Shown: positions 30,165 through 31,296 of the stretch, one piece after another
How positions within the stretch are numbered: the stretch's first letter is position 1
Layout: every line of letters starts with the position of its first letter
DNA from: a virus
Direction: 5' to 3' (one strand)
IMG/VR virus record: IMGVR_UViG_3300000553_000200
Span: 1-31,296 of that record
Length of the DNA stretch: 31,296 nt
Notes under the pieces: model-generated
Seen by the model: only the letters and a program-made list of their open reading frames with translations
The model's database searches: none
Told to the model about the DNA's origin: nothing
Program-made: the position numbers and the translations under genes

Positions 30165-31296
30165 TTTTTCTTTGCTTTCTCTCGACCAGATTTCATATTA
30201 GCTAACCAATGAGCCATACGTGCTTTTTCTCCTGACGAATGCTTGGCAGTTTTACGTAAACTACTGACTGAAGCTTTTGTGTTAACACCCATACGTTTAC
30301 TTAATCCTTTGCGCCCAGGATGTTTACCATCTGCGAAGTTTTCATACAGATCGGGATCAAATTCGCTGTCGTTGAGATAATACACTGTGCCGTCGCGATA
30401 AGTTAATTGACAAACATCTTCCTCGCCGTCGGCCTGCTGTATGTCCCAGCCCATGCTACGCAACACCATGGCAATTCGGTCTTGATCATCTGTGTTATTC
30501 CACCAACGATTGGCCAATTCGTAGACATTTGGCGGAACATCACCGTCACCGTCTTGTGGTTCAGCAGGAGCAAATTCTCGTAATTGTCGAGCAGTGTGGG
30601 TGGCATGATATGCTTGTAAACTGGCGTAGGCTTCTTTTTCAGTTGCAAAATCGTGACCAAGTATGTCGAAGCTGTAGAATGGGCCATGGGGATTCTGATC
30701 CAATTTCCAATACTGCCAGGCCCAGGAACCGTTGTTTAATTTCATGGTGTCGCCCACATGCTGACCATTTTTGTTCTTCAAAGACGTTGGATATTCTGGC
30801 TCTTCGTAGTTGTCATCGTCTCGTGGTTCGGCGGGTGCGAATTCATTTATCGCTTCTTTAACTGCTTGAGAAAATATTGGACCTATAACATAACGACCAG
30901 TTTCGCTTATTATTAACCTATTCATTTTATCAATTAATTCAGGAGTTAGATCCCTGTTACGCATATAACGTGGGAAGATATGTACTTCTACAGGAATGTC
31001 GCCTTCTGTGTTTTTGATAGCTGTCATACGATGACGACCATCATGCCCATCTACTTTAGGGAATTCACCTTCCATGTCAACTGTTAAAAACGGTGCCCCA
31101 AATCCTCTATTATCTTTTTCTTGTTCAAGATGTTGTATGGTTTTTTTGTCATCAGCCGACAGAGGCATTGGCTTGGCAAGCTCTAAAAACTTGCTAGGTT
31201 TCATCTTGACACGTAGGCCAAAATAATCCACATCTTGATTATGAGGCACAGCACCTATACCATTTTTATTGTCAATTTTTAATTCATCTAAAGGCT
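30161..31296 (-). CDS. ParB/Srx-like fold protein with repeated EFAPAEP linkers, N-terminus off window
   Basis: The frame stays open from the stop at 30161 to the window edge, so the start lies outside. A GTG at 31249 is internal. The N-terminal part has KVDGHDGRHRMTA, the ParB/sulfiredoxin-type GHxGRHR loop. Two similar linkers, NEFAPAEPRDDD and REFAPAEPQDGD, separate it from a middle domain (YPTSLKNKNGQHVGD) and a third domain (DVCQLTYRDGTVYYL). The last 55 residues are very basic (KHPGRKGLSKRMGV, then SSLRKTAKHSSGEKAR), likely binding DNA. The modular build resembles the 1488-residue protein. Confidence 0.7.
   Translation of the reverse strand, partial: PLDELKIDNKNGIGAVPHNQDVDYFGLRVKMKPSKFLELAKPMPLSADDKKTIQHLEQEKDNRGFGAPFLTVDMEGEFPKVDGHDGRHRMTAIKNTEGDIPVEVHIFPRYMRNRDLTPELIDKMNRLIISETGRYVIGPIFSQAVKEAINEFAPAEPRDDDNYEEPEYPTSLKNKNGQHVGDTMKLNNGSWAWQYWKLDQNPHGPFYSFDILGHDFATEKEAYASLQAYHATHTARQLREFAPAEPQDGDGDVPPNVYELANRWWNNTDDQDRIAMVLRSMGWDIQQADGEEDVCQLTYRDGTVYYLNDSEFDPDLYENFADGKHPGRKGLSKRMGVNTKASVSSLRKTAKHSSGEKARMAHWLANMKSGREKAKKK
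30551..30844 (-). repeat. Two EFAPAEP linker repeats
   Basis: Related sequences at 30821-30844 and 30551-30577 each encode EFAPAEP followed by R/Q, Asp and more acidic residues. They mark the borders between three domains of the ParB-like protein and probably arose by duplication. Confidence 0.6.

Overview
The window is part of a large, AT-rich genome of a tailed phage with T4-type replication genes. The evidence is a family B DNA polymerase ending in a clamp-binding-like tail, followed directly by a T4 gp45-like sliding clamp, a FEN/RNase H-type 5' exonuclease, a DsbA-like small protein, phage-type late promoter motifs (TATAAATA, AATAAATA, CTAAATATA), and dense minus-strand packing with ATGA/TAATG overlaps. 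Many gene families here are ones I associate with uncultivated aquatic T4-like phages. The host cannot be read from the sequence. Every gene but one is on the minus strand, so transcription runs from right to left. The exception is a plus-strand HNH homing endonuclease.

Layout from left to right: (1) 1-4.5 kb holds the 5' exonuclease (cut by the window edge), an SGNH-like protein, a cytidylyltransferase-like protein, QueE, a MazG-like protein and a phosphoribosyltransferase. (2) 4.5-7 kb is a sugar-nucleotide block: epimerase, short UDP-sugar dehydrogenase and GT2-like glycosyltransferase. (3) 7-9 kb holds QueD and FolE with small genes. (4) 9-11 kb holds a glycosyltransferase and the plus-strand homing endonuclease. 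(5) 11-17.3 kb is a translationally coupled operon starting with the sliding clamp and continuing with a structural-like protein, DpdA, a Gfo/Idh/MocA oxidoreductase, an MDR dehydrogenase and a T-fold protein. (6) 17.3-20.6 kb is a DNA polymerase gene broken into two by a split intein, with a decayed homing-endonuclease remnant in the gap. (7) 20.8-22.6 kb holds the DsbA-like gene and a GT4 glycosyltransferase. (8) 22.6-31.3 kb is a late-type region of modular proteins: a 1488-residue protein with repeated GVAEG junctions, a Dps-like protein, and several proteins with near-identical MRxxEF N-termini.

Two systems stand out. First, FolE, QueD, QueE and DpdA are the core of a 7-deazaguanine DNA-modification pathway (GTP to CDG, then base exchange into DNA). 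No QueC is visible here, so the final base may be CDG itself unless QueC is elsewhere. Second, the right-hand region looks like a programme for packaging proteins into the head. The short N-terminal peptides and the VAE|G junctions both fit the T4 prohead-protease rule (hydrophobic-x-Glu, then a small residue). The 1488-residue protein would then be a polyprotein cut inside the capsid into modules of about 65-150 residues, one of which would start with a twin-arginine-like signal. This is inference from sequence and needs proteomic proof.

Regulation: five sigma70-like promoters with exact 17-base spacing lie in short intergenic gaps, one of them a perfect TTGACA-N17-TATAAT. Two place the start of transcription at or next to the ATG. 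Late-type motifs recur in several of the same gaps. No tRNA, rRNA or CRISPR array was recognised, and there is no gene-free stretch longer than 300 bases.
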